From assembly GCA_016201185.1 (NCBI GenBank), contig JACQDG010000351.1:1-7473 (forward strand): a DNA stretch of 7,473 nt, read 5' to 3'. Shown here one piece after another: positions 1 to 6,885 of this stretch. Below the pieces are notes generated by a model. That model had not been told where the DNA came from and searched no databases. It was given only the letters and a program-made list of their open reading frames with translations. Position 1 is the stretch's first letter. Each line of letters begins with the position of its first letter. This stretch comes from Acidobacteriota bacterium. Lineage in GTDB: Bacteria; Acidobacteriota; Terriglobia; Bryobacterales; JACQDG01. The position numbers and the translations under genes were made by a program.

Positions 1-335
1 GCCAGCAGGATGTTTGCGAACACCGGACCCGGCTTGAACTCAAATGCCTCGGTATGCGCGTTGTACACGGTGACGCCCACGACATCGCTGGGGAGCATGT
101 CGCTGGTGAACTGGACGCGATGGAAGGCGCAGTTCAGGCTGCGGGCCAGGGTGTGGCCGAGCGTCGTCTTGCCTACCCCGGGAACGTCCTCGATTAGTAG
201 GTGCCCCCGCGCCAGCAGGCACACTACCGCCAGCCGAACCGCCTCGGCCTTGCCGCGAATGACCACCGACAGCGCCTGCTCGAGGGTCGCAATCTTTTCC
301 ACCCCGGGCGCCACCGCCGGCTCTCTGGCCGACAT
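1..335 (-). CDS. MoxR-family AAA+ ATPase, N-terminal part (runs off left edge)
   Basis: The 111 visible codons begin at the ATG on the minus strand at 335. MoxR ATPases are cytoplasmic AAA+ chaperone-like proteins, often encoded beside DUF58/VWA proteins and thought to help mature complexes or metalloenzymes. Seen here: a short N-terminal helix region, then HLLIEDVPGVGKTT (about residues 45-58) with a complete Walker A (G53, G55, K56, T57), then RVQFTSDMLPSD (73-84), the hallmark MoxR segment after Walker A, and finally GPVFANILL at the window edge. Walker B (normally LLADEIN) should begin at the very next residues, outside the window. The family is usually a little over 300 residues, so about a third is present. 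AAGAG lies just upstream of the ATG at a short spacing. The gene follows the receiver-GGDEF gene after 94 bases on the same strand and may be co-transcribed, but no partner gene (DUF58, VWA) is visible to fix its role. Confidence 0.93.
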   Translation of the reverse strand, partial: MSAREPAVAPGVEKIATLEQALSVVIRGKAEAVRLAVVCLLARGHLLIEDVPGVGKTTLGHTLARSLNCAFHRVQFTSDMLPSDVVGVTVYNAHTEAFEFKPGPVFANILL

Positions 336-429
336 AAACTCTTATGATACTAAAGTTTGAATGCTCTCCACACAGGAACACGCCCGCTGTCGAGCCAAAG
401 CACGTAAGGCGCAGGCTGCGAGACGCTTG

Positions 430-1401
430 TTACAGGGCATCCCGCCGCCGTAGTTTCACATCAGCAATGGATTCCAAACCCGGCAGGTCCGCGGCCTCTG
501 CTTGCTCCACCCGGTTCCGTCCCCGGAGCTTGGCGCGGCCCACGGCAGCCTCCGCCGCCCTCAGTAGCAAGTCCGCGTCGCTCCCTTTCAATTCATCGGT
601 CGCGGCCACACCCAGGCTGCAAGTGACAGAGATGGCGCCGCCGAGTAAGTCCATGGGCTCCCGGTCGATCGCCTGCCGGAGCTTCTCGGCCAGCTCCATC
701 GTTTCGGAGGTGAAGCAGCCCGGCACCACAACCAAGAACTCCCCGGCGCCGTATCGACCAATGGAATCATAGAGGCGTACGCCAGAGCGCAGCCTTCGCG
801 CCGTCTCCTGCAGCGCCGCGTCTCCCACAAGCGGACCCCGTACTTGGCTGATTTGTTTGTAGTGGTCCAGATTAACGAGGATGATCCCGAGGGGGCTTCC
901 GTCAGCGCCTTTATGGGCCAGCTTCTGCCGCAGCATTCCCAGGATCGCTTCCCGGTTCCAGACCCCCGTAAGCAAATCGTGGGTGGCGGGAAAGCGCATG
1001 GCGTCGCGGGAGCAAAGCAGGTGGTCCATCAGGTCCAGAATGCGCCGCCCGGCCCGCAGCCGGACTCGCAACTCATCCGGATCAAAGGGCTTGGTCAGGT
1101 AATCATCCGCCCCGGCTTCCAGGCCTGCGACAATATCCGCCTTCTGCGACTTCGCCGTCAGCAGGATGATGTAGACGTAAGGCTCTGCGACGCGCTTCCG
1201 CACCTCGCGGCAAATCTCGACGCCGTCTTTGCCCGGCATCATCCAGTCCAGGATGGCCAGCCTGGGGGCGTCCGGCTGCTGCAACAAAACCCACGCCTCA
1301 TCCCCGTCGTTCACGGCAACAACTTCGTAACCCCATTGAACCAGAAACCGCTCCACCAGATGGCGGCTGACAGGCTCATCTTCGGCAATCATTATCCTCA
1401 T
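430..1401 (-). CDS. Response regulator with degenerate GGDEF domain, likely c-di-GMP-binding rather than synthesising
   Basis: This 323-residue protein has an N-terminal receiver domain (about 1-122) and a C-terminal GGDEF domain (about 137-300). The receiver looks functional: acidic pair E7/D8, phospho-acceptor D52 (AILDWMMPG), T82 and K104 (LTKPF). The GGDEF fold is clear from DLLTGVWNR (142-150), but the active site is damaged. The signature is GAGEF (218-222), so the metal-binding acid equivalent to PleD E370 is G220. The DxD-type motif is NLD, with N177 where PleD has D327. The guanine-binding Asn (PleD N335) is S185. The inhibitory site RxxD is intact as R209-L-Y-D212, five residues before the signature as usual. 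I infer a phosphorylation-controlled c-di-GMP receptor or scaffold; weak residual cyclase activity cannot be excluded. The ATG overlaps the TGA of the upstream kinase (ATGA), pointing to translational coupling, and an AAGAGA-like ribosome site lies in the kinase 3' end. The kinase HPt domain is the obvious phosphate donor. Confidence 0.95.
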   Translation of the reverse strand: MRIMIAEDEPVSRHLVERFLVQWGYEVVAVNDGDEAWVLLQQPDAPRLAILDWMMPGKDGVEICREVRKRVAEPYVYIILLTAKSQKADIVAGLEAGADDYLTKPFDPDELRVRLRAGRRILDLMDHLLCSRDAMRFPATHDLLTGVWNREAILGMLRQKLAHKGADGSPLGIILVNLDHYKQISQVRGPLVGDAALQETARRLRSGVRLYDSIGRYGAGEFLVVVPGCFTSETMELAEKLRQAIDREPMDLLGGAISVTCSLGVAATDELKGSDADLLLRAAEAAVGRAKLRGRNRVEQAEAADLPGLESIADVKLRRRDAL

Positions 1402-4400
1402 TTCGCGATCTCTTTGCCGAGCGCCGCAAGCTCCGGCTTCAGGCGCTCGATCTCCTCATGTAATTTGAAATAAGCTTGTTCCGCATCAGTGAGGTCGCCC
1501 CGGCGACCCATCATTTCCAGCTGCAGCGCCGCTTCAAATGCCGAGCGCGCGGAGAAATTCCCCAGCGAGCCCTTCAGGGAGTGGGCGGAAAACTCCAGCG
1601 CCTTCGAGTCTCGAGCAGCGACAGCCTTCTCGATCCGGGCAAAAGACTTCGGGCATTCGGTCAAGAACACGCGAACCAGGTCTTTCATCAGTTCGGCGTT
1701 CCCGTTCACCCGGGCCAGAAAGTCGTTCTTGTCGAGCACCAGGTCCGACGGAGGTTTTCGCGGATCTTCAGCCATGGCCACCGGCCCGGCCGGTACAGTC
1801 GGCGGGAGAACCAGCCTTTCCACGGTCCGCATCAGCTCCTCGGTGTCGAGCGGCTTCGAAACGTAGCCGTCCATGCCGATCTCGAGGCAGCGGTCCCGAT
1901 CGCCCCTCATGGCATACGCTGTCATAGCGACTATCGGAATGTGGCTGCCGGTTCCCTTTTCTCGCTCCCGGATGGCCGCCGTAGCTTCGAAACCTCCCAT
2001 GACGGGCATTTGCACGTCCATCAGAACGACGTCGAAAGCCTGCCGCTCGAGCGCAGCCAGGGCTTCCTGCCCGTTGCCTGCCACCATCACCTTGTGGCCC
2101 CGTTTCTCGAGCAGCCGCACGGCCAGCATTTGATTGACGGCGTTGTCCTCGGCGAGCAGGATCCGGAGGGGGCGCTGGCACGGGCCTGCCGCCTGCAACT
2201 CGCCGGGCGCCTCCTGGGCGGGTTCGGCCGGTCGCATGCCGAGCGCCGCGCGGATGGCCTCGAGCAAGCTCGACTGCTTGACCGGCTTGGGCAGGGACGC
2301 GCTCACGCCCAGTTCTTGCTGCGGCGGCCGCTCCGCCGGCCGGCCCGGAGAGGTCAGCAGGATGATCTTCGTCTCGAATGTTCCCCCATCCGGCGGCTCC
2401 GACTGTCGGATGCGCCGGGCCAGCTCAAAACCATCCGTGCCCGGCATGTGGGCATCAATAATGACCAGGCGGTAAGGATTTCCAGCTTCCCCGGCTTGCT
2501 TTATGGCGGCCAGGGCTGCTTCTGCGCTTTCTGCCCCGGCAGTCTCGATTCGCCATCCGGCGAGCGTTTCTTCCAGGATCCGGCGGCTCGAAGCATTATC
2601 GTCCACCACCAGGGCTGCCAGACGCTCGAACTCCGTTGGCGTCGGGGGCGGGATCCTGGTCCGATCTTTCGGCAGGGCAAAACTCGCTGTGAAGTGGAAT
2701 GTGGTCCCCTTCCCGGATTCGCTTTCCACCCAAATCCTTCCTTCCATCAATTCCACCAGCCGGGAAGAGATGGTCAGGCCAAGCCCCGTACCCCCGTACT
2801 TGCGGGTGGTGGAGGTATCCACCTGTTGAAAGGCCTCGAAGATCTGTTGATGCTTTTCGGGCGGGATCCCGATCCCCGTGTCGGCCACCGTGAAGTGGAG
2901 GCGGGCCGCGCCTTCCCCCCGCTCCTCGGTTTCCGCGCGAACCACCACCTCGCCGCGTTCCGTGAACTTGAGCGCGTTGCCGGCCAGGTTCACGAGGATC
3001 TGTCGCAGCCGCCCCGGATCGCCCACCAGCTCGTCGGGAACATCCGGCGCGATGCTGTATGCCAGTTCCAGCCCCTTCTGGTGCGCGCGCACGGCCAGCG
3101 CGCTCAGAGCGTCGGACAGAGCGTCGCGCACGCTGAACTCGATGGGGTCGAGTTCGAGCTTCCCGGCTTCAATCTTGGAGAAGTCCAAAACGTCGTTGAT
3201 GACCGTGAACAGGGAATCGGCCGAGCTCTTGACGGCGCTCAAGTACTCTCGCTGCTCGGCCGCAAGCTCGGTTCCGAGCGCCAGCTCCGTCATACCCAGG
3301 ATGCCGTTCAAGGGAGTGCGCACTTCGTGGCTCATGTTGGCCACAAACTCGCTCTTGGCGCGGCTGGCTGCCTCGGCCGCTTCGCGGGCTCCGAGCATTT
3401 CCCTCTCAGCCTGCTTGCGGTCGGTGATGTCCAGCAGAGCAGTGCGGATGCCGGTGACCACGCCTCGTGCGTCGCGAATCAGGTTTTGGTGCATTTCCAG
3501 CACAAGGCGGGTGCTGTCCCCGCGGACGAATTCGCGATGTATAGGGGCCAGCTCAAGGCTGCCGGCCATTTTCTGTTGCATCGCTTCCCGGCTGGCTCTG
3601 CGTTCTTCGTGAGCCATAAAATCTGAAATGTGTCTCCCCAAGACGTCAGAGGGGTGAAAGCCCAGGATGTTGCAGCCGGCCTCATTCACACGCCGCACGT
3701 TCCCTTCCGTGTCCACCTCATAGTAGGCCACGGGCGCCTCTTCGAATAGCCGCCGGTATTGTTCCTCGCTCTGCCGCCGCGCCTCTTCGGCCCGCCTCAG
3801 TTCGGTGATATCCACCATGTAAATCAAAACGAGACTTCTTTTGAGCACGTAGCAGATTTTTTGCTGAAATACGGCCCCGTTAACGTCGATTTCCCTAACA
3901 AAACACTCCTCTTGCCCCCACCGAAAGGCGTTGAGCATTTCATTGAGCCCTGCCAGCACGGGATGCGCCGGTCCGGTCGCCGGCAAGTCCAGGAAATGCC
4001 GCTGCGCCTCCGGGTTCAGGTAGGTCACCTGCCCGGCGAGATCCGTAACGATAAAGGGATTGGGATTCTGGTCGGGGAAAGAAGCGGCGCGAATGAGCTT
4101 TTCTTCGGCCTGCCTCCGCTCGGCAACCTGCCTTACCAGCTCTCTCCTGGAAGCTTCCGCCTCAGCCGTATTCGGCAGGGCCAGAGCTTTGGGGAGCAGG
4201 GACAAGAGGAGCCCCACCGCAGCGACCGACGCCACGGCGAGAGCGGCCCGGGCTAACCCGCCGGGCGCCTCGGCCTCGCCTCCCGTGCGCCAGGCCTCCA
4301 TAAAGAAAACTGTGCCCGCCGCGAAGAACAAGATTCCAAATATTGCCAATAACCACCGGAACGGCAGATCAGCTCTCTTGTGGAGAAAGTAAAGAAGAAC

Positions 4401-4538
4401 AACAGGGATCGAATAAAAGGAGAGAGCAATGATGAGATCAATAATCCGTTTCGACCAGGCGGGCTCCACTGGCGCGGAAAGAGCATACTTCCCGGCCCCG
4501 AGACCGGAAGACAAGAGCCAGGGCAACAAATCGGGCAT
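1398..4538 (-). CDS. Hybrid sensor histidine kinase: ethylene-receptor-like membrane domain, 2 PAS, HisKA-HATPase, 2 REC, HPt
   Basis: This 1046-residue inner-membrane kinase has, in order: three predicted membrane helices (about 32-52, 61-83, 96-117) resembling the ethylene-receptor sensor domain (IALSFYSIPVVLLYF, then LPKALALP); a coiled linker (123-150); PAS1 (about 150-247); PAS2 (about 257-378, ending LLDITDRKQAE); HisKA with NMSHEVRTPLNG and phospho-acceptor H404; HATPase with N521 of the N box, DTGIGIP from D553 and GGTGLGL (582-588); REC1 (about 640-765; D646/D647, D695, T729, K751); REC2 (about 791-908; E797/D798, D841, T873, K895); and HPt with H986 (SAHSLKG). All phosphorelay residues are present, so the chain should carry phosphate H404 to a receiver Asp to H986. 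The sensor lacks the copper ligands of true ethylene receptors: A74 replaces the Cys and F78 the His. The ATG at 4538 has GGGGAAAAGAG about 8 bases upstream. The TGA overlaps the start of the receiver-GGDEF gene. The ligand is unknown. Confidence 0.97.
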   Translation of the reverse strand: MPDLLPWLLSSGLGAGKYALSAPVEPAWSKRIIDLIIALSFYSIPVVLLYFLHKRADLPFRWLLAIFGILFFAAGTVFFMEAWRTGGEAEAPGGLARAALAVASVAAVGLLLSLLPKALALPNTAEAEASRRELVRQVAERRQAEEKLIRAASFPDQNPNPFIVTDLAGQVTYLNPEAQRHFLDLPATGPAHPVLAGLNEMLNAFRWGQEECFVREIDVNGAVFQQKICYVLKRSLVLIYMVDITELRRAEEARRQSEEQYRRLFEEAPVAYYEVDTEGNVRRVNEAGCNILGFHPSDVLGRHISDFMAHEERRASREAMQQKMAGSLELAPIHREFVRGDSTRLVLEMHQNLIRDARGVVTGIRTALLDITDRKQAEREMLGAREAAEAASRAKSEFVANMSHEVRTPLNGILGMTELALGTELAAEQREYLSAVKSSADSLFTVINDVLDFSKIEAGKLELDPIEFSVRDALSDALSALAVRAHQKGLELAYSIAPDVPDELVGDPGRLRQILVNLAGNALKFTERGEVVVRAETEERGEGAARLHFTVADTGIGIPPEKHQQIFEAFQQVDTSTTRKYGGTGLGLTISSRLVELMEGRIWVESESGKGTTFHFTASFALPKDRTRIPPPTPTEFERLAALVVDDNASSRRILEETLAGWRIETAGAESAEAALAAIKQAGEAGNPYRLVIIDAHMPGTDGFELARRIRQSEPPDGGTFETKIILLTSPGRPAERPPQQELGVSASLPKPVKQSSLLEAIRAALGMRPAEPAQEAPGELQAAGPCQRPLRILLAEDNAVNQMLAVRLLEKRGHKVMVAGNGQEALAALERQAFDVVLMDVQMPVMGGFEATAAIREREKGTGSHIPIVAMTAYAMRGDRDRCLEIGMDGYVSKPLDTEELMRTVERLVLPPTVPAGPVAMAEDPRKPPSDLVLDKNDFLARVNGNAELMKDLVRVFLTECPKSFARIEKAVAARDSKALEFSAHSLKGSLGNFSARSAFEAALQLEMMGRRGDLTDAEQAYFKLHEEIERLKPELAALGKEIAK

Positions 4539-4628
4539 AGCGACTACTCTTTTCCCCCCCGTGCGTCCGCCGGCAGGTACCTGCTGAACCCGCCTATAGA
4601 ATTGGCAACGCCCAAACGCGCCCTGGGC
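4539..4628 (-). other. 90-base gap between TadZ-like and kinase genes
   Basis: The gap follows the TAA of the TadZ-like gene. It holds a weak GCCCA/TGGGC stem without a following T run, a perfect 12-base palindrome (4573-4584), and a purine-rich GGGGAAAAGAG ribosome site for the kinase. I see no convincing terminator, so read-through from the TadZ-like gene into the kinase is plausible. I see no clear sigma-70 promoter either. Confidence 0.5.
4573..4584. repeat. Perfect 12-base palindrome GCAGGTACCTGC
   Basis: The site is self-complementary over all 12 bases and lies 34 bases upstream of the kinase ATG. Its position would suit a dimeric regulator, but one short palindrome can arise by chance and no second copy is seen nearby. 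A regulatory role is inference only. Confidence 0.35.
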
Positions 4629-5900
4629 TTAAGAGTGCAATATGGCCCGGTGGCGAAACAGAAACCGCAAACCAGTCTTGGGCTCCGGCGGCGGAGGGGG
4701 GGGAGGTGGGGGTTCTACGCCGGCAAGAATGCGGGCGAACGAAAAGTATGCCTCGGCCAGCTCCGATCTTGCGGGCGCCGGAATACCCGGAGCAGCGCCT
4801 GGAGTAGCCTCTCGCCGCGCCGGCAGCAATCGCGAATCCTGCCGGCCCGCCTGGGGAAGCCCGTCTGCTCGAACGGACGGCGGTTCGGCTTCCGGCCGAA
4901 AATACCGGTCCTCGTCCGGCAGGATGAACGAAACTTTCCGTTCCAGGAATTTTTCAATCTCCTCCCGCTTTGCTCCCTGGTCCCGGCATCGGTTCAGCAC
5001 GATCTGCAGGCGGCTTTCCGGCGCCCGCCGCAATGTTAGCTCGTCGACCCGCCGCCGGGCCAGAAACAACGAAGGCTTCTCCGGCGTGCAAACGATGTAC
5101 ACGACTTTGGCCTGATGGACGATCGCTTCGGTGGCGTCGTCGACCAGTTCCGGCAGATCCACGATCACCGTGTCGTAGCGGGCCCGGGCAAAAGTCAGAA
5201 CCCGCTGATATTCCCATCGGGATATGGCCGCGGAACTCCTGGCGCCGGGCATGGGCAGCAGCTCGAACCCGTGGACCTTGGAAGGCAACGTGCTCCACAG
5301 AGCGTCGGTCAGCCACTGCGACTGCTCAAGCGCATCGATGATGGAGTGCTCGGGTTCCAGCCCCAGCAGGACGGCCAGGGCGCCCGACTCGAGGTCGGCT
5401 TCGAGCAGGAGCAGCTTTTGCTGCCAGTCCTGCGCCAGGGAAGCCGCCAGGCGCGAGGCTGTCGTCGTCGCACCGTTGCCCGCCTTGGCCGGCAGAAAGG
5501 CGATGACGTTGTCCCGCACTCCGGCAGCCTTGGCTGCCACGACCCGCGTCACCACCTGCTGCAGCTTTTCACTGTCGAAAGGCTGGAGCAGATTCTCATC
5601 CACGCCGCTTTCCGTTAGCGTCCGTAGCCGTTCCGGATCGCAATGTTGCCCAAACCCCAGAACCGCGGTCTTGGGGTGGCACGAGCGGATCTCCCGGGCG
5701 ATGCGCAGTTCCGTCTCGGTAGCTCCGATCTCGAGAAAGACCACTTCCGGATTAAAGACGTCCAGGAGTTGCACCAGCTGGTAAGGTTCCGGATAGGCGT
5801 ATACAGTCTTATAAATGCATAGATCCCCCAGCCCGGAGCAGGCTTCTTGCAGATAGCTGACGAGTTGCCGGTTCGGACCGAAAGTGATGGCGGCGAGCAT
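4629..5900 (-). CDS. TadZ/CpaE-like atypical ParA/MinD-family ATPase with pseudo-receiver domain
   Basis: This is a 423-residue protein from the ATG at 5900. That start puts the first beta strand (MLAAITFG) at the N terminus as in CpaE-like proteins; the frame stays open 53 codons further upstream (to 6059) but that stretch is not protein-like. Residues 1-125 form a receiver-like domain in which the acceptor Asp is E57 (VVFLEIGAT) and the conserved Lys is replaced (LLQPF, Q106), so it should not be phosphorylated. The ParA-type ATPase (about 130-335) has a deviant Walker A, AKAGNGATTT: the signature Lys K139 is kept while the usual P-loop Lys is A144. This is a variation found in TadZ/CpaE proteins. 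Walker A' (LLLEADLESG, 163-172) and Walker B (DTVIVDLPEL, 243-252) follow. The C-terminal tail is low complexity with nine prolines in a row (397-405). TadZ/CpaE proteins place tight-adherence pili at a cell pole; no other tad gene is in the window, so a pilus role is unproven. No clear ribosome site precedes the ATG. Confidence 0.87.
   Translation of the reverse strand: MLAAITFGPNRQLVSYLQEACSGLGDLCIYKTVYAYPEPYQLVQLLDVFNPEVVFLEIGATETELRIAREIRSCHPKTAVLGFGQHCDPERLRTLTESGVDENLLQPFDSEKLQQVVTRVVAAKAAGVRDNVIAFLPAKAGNGATTTASRLAASLAQDWQQKLLLLEADLESGALAVLLGLEPEHSIIDALEQSQWLTDALWSTLPSKVHGFELLPMPGARSSAAISRWEYQRVLTFARARYDTVIVDLPELVDDATEAIVHQAKVVYIVCTPEKPSLFLARRRVDELTLRRAPESRLQIVLNRCRDQGAKREEIEKFLERKVSFILPDEDRYFRPEAEPPSVRADGLPQAGRQDSRLLPARREATPGAAPGIPAPARSELAEAYFSFARILAGVEPPPPPPPPPEPKTGLRFLFRHRAILHS
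4686..4712 (-). repeat. Nine-proline tract with C8 homopolymer in TadZ-like gene
   Basis: Nine consecutive proline codons lie near the 3' end of the TadZ-like gene. On the coding strand they include an uninterrupted run of eight C (complement of G at 4696-4703). Polyproline stretches stall ribosomes and normally need EF-P. The C8 run is also a possible slippage point, but a shift here would change only the last roughly 20 residues. The plus strand is strongly G-rich over this stretch. Confidence 0.8.
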
Positions 5901-6160
5901 AAGACAACCCGGCCCGGCGCCGAACAAGCCTCCGGAGGGATGCGAGTGTGGCCGTTGACCCCGGAAGGCCCTCAGGCCGGCACTGGGCCACCAATATCCT
6001 ATGCCATACTGGTCCAATGGGCGTACGGGCAGACACCTCGCAGCGGCCCTCATTTTCACTGAGAAGCGCTAGGGTATTCTTCTTATCTCGTGAGAGCTCG
6101 GACGACCTATCCCACTGAAAGGCTCTGCCAGCAGAGGCGAGGCATGTCTTGAGCGCTCGG

Positions 6161-6206
6161 CCCGCGGAGTCGCACCCGCGGAGTCGCAGACACCCGCGGA
6201 GTCGCA
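6161..6206. repeat. Three copies of CCCGCGGAGTCGCA
   Basis: Three identical 14-base units lie at 6161-6174, 6175-6188 and 6193-6206. The first two abut and the third follows after GACA. The identity of all three suggests recent duplication or selection, for example as protein-binding iterons. The unit contains the palindrome CCGCGG. Confidence 0.9.
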
Positions 6207-6307
6207 GTGGCGGTGGCCGGAAAAGGTTTATGAGAACGAAAGCGAAGAATCCCGCTGGAAATTGGAACCCTTAATGGAACCCCAACGCTGTTACTTGTTT
6301 GGTTCGC

Positions 6308-6348
6308 GCCCCTTAGCGCTACCGTGCCCACGGTGCTGGCTAAGGGGC
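6308..6348. repeat. Strong two-part inverted repeat (hairpin)
   Basis: The outer arms GCCCCTTAGC (6308-6317) and GCTAAGGGGC (6339-6348) pair over 10 bases. After a small internal loop, ACCGTG (6321-6326) pairs with CACGGT (6329-6334). No T run follows on either strand, so it is not a standard intrinsic terminator. It could be a structured RNA fragment, a recombination site or a remnant of a mobile-element end; the sequence does not decide. Confidence 0.8.
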
Positions 6349-6550
6349 TCCTCGCGATGGTGCACAATGTCCCCTGTGCGTCTGAGTTTGTAGCCAAGGC
6401 TGGCGTGCACAGTCACTGCGTCCGCAACGTTCACCTCAAGTGCGGCCGGCGCCCTGTTGCACCAAGCCCTCACCAACTTCAAAAGCTTAGCCCACATACA
6501 CCCATCTTGGCTTATGGTAATGCCCGTTGCCGGAAGGCGGTGACGCGGAT

Positions 6551-6885
6551 ATGAAAGCTGCCGTCTACCTCCGTTGCTCCAAAGCTGCGAAGAAAAATTC
6601 GGGAACACCCCGGCCTACCTGCAAAAACCGGACGTGCAGGCGGAGCCGCTCAGGGAGTTGGCCCGCCAGCGGGGCTGGGAGTTGCACCGCGTCTACTGCG
6701 ACAGCATGAGCGGCACCAAGGAAGATCGCCTCGAGCTTCGGGCGCTCATGGCCGACGCCCGTCGTGGCGTGTTCCAGGTGGTGATCGTCTGGCGCTTCGA
6801 CCGGTTCCCCCGTAGTGTGAAACAGCTCGTGCTGACGCTGGAAAAGTTCCGCGCGCTGGGCATCGACTTCATCAGCCACCAGGAG
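6551..6885 (+). pseudogene. Serine recombinase (resolvase/invertase family) fragment, frameshifted and truncated
   Basis: The plus-strand ATG at 6551 opens MKAAVYLRCS, a typical serine-recombinase N terminus with the presumed nucleophile Ser10 and conserved Arg8. After about 15 codons the similarity moves to another frame near 6590-6605, beside an A-rich GAAGAAAAA run. It continues there as NTPAYLQKPDVQAEPLREL, then RGWELHRVYCDSMSGTKE, VVIVWRFDRFPRSVKQL (with the conserved Asp and Arg residues) and LGIDFISHQE, ending at 6885. The family normally continues with DTSTPMG and the long E helix leading to a DNA-binding domain; none of this is found. Only most of the catalytic domain therefore remains, broken by at least one frameshift and a 3' truncation. 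It points away from the minus-strand cluster. A frameshift from sequencing error is possible, but the missing 3' half makes a dead gene more likely. Confidence 0.85.

Larger units (their letters stand above)
5901..6550. other. 650-base stretch without a recognisable gene
   Basis: The stretch lies between the TadZ-like start and the broken recombinase. It contains a triple 14-base repeat (6161-6206), a paired TGGAACCC motif (6263-6270 and 6275-6282) and a strong hairpin (6308-6348). Open frames on both strands (for example 6291-6608 minus and 6324-6554 plus) have no domain or motif I recognise. The promoter of the minus-strand cluster should lie in the left part, but I cannot point to convincing -35/-10 boxes. 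Confidence 0.6.

Noticed and set aside
40..381. Minus-strand open frame overlapping the MoxR start in another frame
   Set aside because: The neighbouring frame encodes an unmistakable MoxR N terminus with Walker A; this one is a composition artefact.
336..429. Promoter or terminator between the receiver-GGDEF gene and the MoxR gene
   Set aside because: A TATCAT-like box is present but without a matching -35 at usual spacing, and the only inverted repeat (CGCAG/CTGCG around 410-420) has a one-base loop and no T run.
1476..3626. 716-codon open frame on the plus strand, antisense to the kinase
   Set aside because: It mirrors a GC-rich kinase gene whose domains are continuous and complete; the antisense translation is rich in Arg, Gly, His and Gln and has no recognisable motif.
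5901..6059. 53-codon N-terminal extension of the TadZ-like protein
   Set aside because: The translation has no hydrophobic, signal or domain character, and the receiver-like fold begins exactly at the ATG at 5900. The weak ribosome site at 5900 leaves some doubt.
6291..6608. 105-codon minus-strand open frame
   Set aside because: It has no recognised motif, runs through the 6308-6348 hairpin and overlaps the recombinase start; its reality is not supported.
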